Part shown: in pieces, positions 6,120 to 6,896 of the stretch | Layout: each line of letters begins with the position of its first letter | How positions within the stretch are numbered: position 1 is the first letter of the stretch | DNA from: a bacterium | GTDB lineage: Bacteria; Bacillota; Negativicutes; Acidaminococcales; Acidaminococcaceae | Direction: 5' to 3' | NCBI GenBank assembly: GCA_004562175.1 | Contig: SFRS01000037.1 | Span: forward strand, 1-6,896 | DNA: 6,896 nucleotides | Made by a program: the position numbers and the translations under genes | Notes under the pieces: model-generated | What the model was told of the DNA's origin: nothing | Databases searched by the model: none | The model's input: only the letters and a program-made list of their open reading frames with translations

Positions 6120-6148
6120 ATTTTATGCTGATTTGGAAGTAATTGCAA
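6120..6148 (-). promoter_or_regulatory. Likely sigma-A promoter of uraA
   Basis: TTGCAA (6148-6143) and TAAAAT (6125-6120) on the minus strand have 17-nt spacing. Transcription would begin near 6113, leaving a leader of about 30 nt with the AGAGG site. A more distant alternative is TTGTTT/TATAAC with 18-nt spacing near 6336-6307; it would give a leader of over 200 nt. Confidence 0.5.
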
Positions 6149-6285
6149 GAGGGTTACTGCTATTTCTGCATGTATACTTGCTGTGCCCTCCGCCTGCAAG
6201 CTTGCCGACGATTTGCAGAAAAAGCTGCTTTGCGAAATTTTTACGTCTTGGACTAGATTCTGTTGCATTTCTGCTGCCAGTTTTC

Positions 6286-6313
6286 TTGACAAAAGCGCAC
6301 ATAATGTTATAAT
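6286..6313 (+). promoter_or_regulatory. Strong sigma-A promoter of the small membrane protein gene
   Basis: Both boxes are perfect: TTGACA (6286-6291) and TATAAT (6308-6313), with 16-nt spacing. Transcription should start near 6320, giving a leader of about 73 nt before ATG 6393. It is the best promoter match in the window, which suggests abundant constitutive transcription unless the leader limits it. Confidence 0.85.
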
Positions 6314-6334
6314 AAATTTGTTGTAATGTAAACA

Positions 6335-6384
6335 AGTCCTTACGTAGAGGACTGCGTCCCCTGCGTTCTTCATGTATAGAAGGA
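6335..6384 (+). promoter_or_regulatory. Two-hairpin leader that may hide the ribosome site
   Basis: Hairpin 1: AGTCCT (6335-6340) pairs with AGGACT (6348-6353), with a 7-nt loop. Hairpin 2: TTCTTC (6366-6371) pairs with GAAGGA (6379-6384), with a 7-nt loop and one G-U pair. The 3' arm of hairpin 2 contains most of the AAGGAG ribosome site. A competing pairing, GGAC (6349-6352) with GTCC (6355-6358), would break hairpin 1. The fold suggests translational control or an RNA-stability element. No known riboswitch class is recognised. Confidence 0.4.
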
Positions 6385-6392
6385 GTCTTTGA

Positions 6393-6593
6393 ATGCTGAA
6401 TATTCTTTTTGCCCTTTTTCTTTTTGGTATGCTGGTGACATTATGCATTAGGGTATTCACCCGCGCTGTACTCCAGGAGCAGCCGGTGAATAGCAAGGAG
6501 GCCGCTCTTTTAGTGGCACTGTCCTTGGGCTGTTTGTTGGCTCTCAATGCCGGAGCTAGTGCTGTCTACCACACCCAGCTGATTTCTTTTTAA
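6393..6593 (+). CDS. Small two-helix membrane protein, unknown function
   Basis: A 66-residue hydrophobic protein that I do not recognise. Helix 1 covers about residues 3-22 (ILFALFLFGMLVTLCI) and helix 2 about 37-58 (AALLVALSLGCLLALNAG). They are joined by a polar loop with R20, R24 and K35. By the positive-inside rule the loop would face the cytoplasm with both ends outside. AAGGAG lies 7 nt before the ATG, a perfect-box promoter lies 80 nt upstream, and a strong terminator begins 16 nt after the stop, so the gene is a well-formed single-gene transcription unit. It is the only plus-strand gene in the window and is convergent with the TM1266-type regulator gene. Nothing in it shows catalysis or metal binding. 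Confidence 0.75.
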   Translation: MLNILFALFLFGMLVTLCIRVFTRAVLQEQPVNSKEAALLVALSLGCLLALNAGASAVYHTQLISF

Positions 6594-6608
6594 CCCATGA
6601 TTTACTAA

Positions 6609-6643
6609 ACCCGCACCGCTTTACCGTCGGTGCGGGTATTTTT
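6609..6643 (+). terminator. Strong, probably bidirectional terminator between convergent genes
   Basis: ACCCGCACCG (6609-6618) pairs perfectly with CGGTGCGGGT (6628-6637) around a 9-nt loop. It is followed on the plus strand by ATTTTTATTT. The T run overlaps the stop codon of the opposite regulator gene (6644-6642). On the minus strand the stem is followed only by TTTAG, so termination in that direction is likely but weaker. Confidence 0.9.
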
Positions 6644-6896
6644 ATTTACCAATAACATTGGAATACGCCGTTTTTACGCTTACGCCGTCAAGGCTCCCCA
6701 GCTTGCCGGACAGCGCACTAATGGCGTCATTGGGAGCGTCCACTGCCACGCAAATAATATTTACATTTTTAGCTCTGTAGGGTAAGCCCATGCGTCCGAT
6801 GATGTATTTGGCATAATCATGCAGAATGGCATTGAGCCTCTCCACAGCCTCTTCCTTAGAAACGATAATCGAAATAACTGCTACTCTGGTATCCAT
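6642..6896 (-). CDS. TM1266-family putative iron-only hydrogenase system regulator
   Basis: An 84-residue protein with the compact ferredoxin-like/ACT-like fold seen in the C-terminal domain of NikR. It matches the TM1266 family (iron-only hydrogenase system putative regulator). Diagnostic stretches are RVAVISIIV at 4-12, LHDYAKYIIGRMGLPY at 25-40, VNIICVAVDAPNDAISALSGKLG at 45-67 and the ending GVSVKTAYSNV. Family members lie with the hydrogenase maturase genes hydE, hydF and hydG, which would be expected to the right of this window. The ATG falls exactly on the window edge (6896), and relatives start at the same place, so the gene is probably complete; its ribosome site is outside. No DNA-binding domain is present. 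The regulator role is a family label and has not been shown from this sequence. Confidence 0.85.
   Translation of the reverse strand: MDTRVAVISIIVSKEEAVERLNAILHDYAKYIIGRMGLPYRAKNVNIICVAVDAPNDAISALSGKLGSLDGVSVKTAYSNVIGK

Larger units (their letters stand above)
6083..6392. other. Divergent control region between uraA and the small membrane gene
   Basis: This 310-nt stretch holds the uraA promoter and ribosome site at its left end, and a strong plus-strand promoter with a two-hairpin leader at its right end (6286-6392). I see no gene, known riboswitch or repeat in the middle part (about 6150-6285). That part contains short GC-rich inverted pieces only, such as CAAGCTTG at 6187-6194. Confidence 0.6.

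Noticed and set aside
6335..6353. AGTCC...GAGG hairpin as a PyrR-binding loop
   Set aside because: It lies on the strand opposite uraA, ahead of an unrelated gene. The order and spacing differ from the PyrR consensus, and a plain 6-bp hairpin explains it.
6083..6547. 155-codon open extension upstream of the permease TTG start
   Set aside because: It lacks membrane character and similarity to UraA, overlaps the opposite-strand microprotein and its promoter, and would put the likely uraA promoter inside the gene.

Overview
The window looks like ordinary chromosome from an anaerobic, Gram-negative-type (diderm) member of the Firmicutes, most likely a Negativicute. The evidence is the combination of strong AGGAGG-type ribosome binding sites, sigma-A-like promoters (a TTGACA/TATAAT pair among them) and a TTG start with a Tad-type outer-membrane secretin, which needs an outer membrane, and a TM1266-type iron-only hydrogenase regulator, which points to an anaerobic hydrogen metabolism. 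The genus cannot be fixed from the sequence alone. All genes but one lie on the minus strand.

Reading the minus strand from right to left: (i) 6896-6642, a small TM1266-family regulator starting exactly at the window edge. (ii) 6393-6593 on the plus strand, a 66-residue two-helix membrane protein with its own strong promoter and a structured leader, ending in a hairpin terminator shared with the convergent regulator gene. (iii) 6082-4835, a UraA-type uracil permease starting at TTG, followed 80 nt later by (iv) 4754-3522, an M20-family N-carbamoyl-amino-acid/ureido hydrolase. These two form a probable nucleobase/ureide uptake-and-use operon that closes with a clear terminator at 3509-3471. 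(v) A 300-nt control region. (vi) The start of a Tad pilus assembly locus: cpaB/rcpC (3221-2415), the secretin cpaC/rcpA (2393-1095), a TadZ/CpaE-like ATPase (1144-314, overlapping the secretin gene) and a receiver-domain protein (266 to beyond the left edge).

The Tad genes work together. CpaB and the secretin build the outer-membrane and periplasmic channel, and the TadZ/CpaE ATPase places the machine at the cell envelope. The receiver protein is probably either a regulator or the N-terminal part of a second CpaE-like protein. The motor ATPase (cpaF), the TadB/TadC platform and the pilin are not in the window and are expected further left or elsewhere.

The gene content is largely conventional. 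The points worth a second look are: the replaced signature lysine in the TadZ Walker A motif; an A-rich overlap that encodes a lysine tail in one frame and a basic N-terminus in the other; a possible internal promoter for the receiver gene; structured leaders ahead of the tad operon and of the small membrane protein; and the pairing of a uracil permease with an M20 ureidohydrolase.
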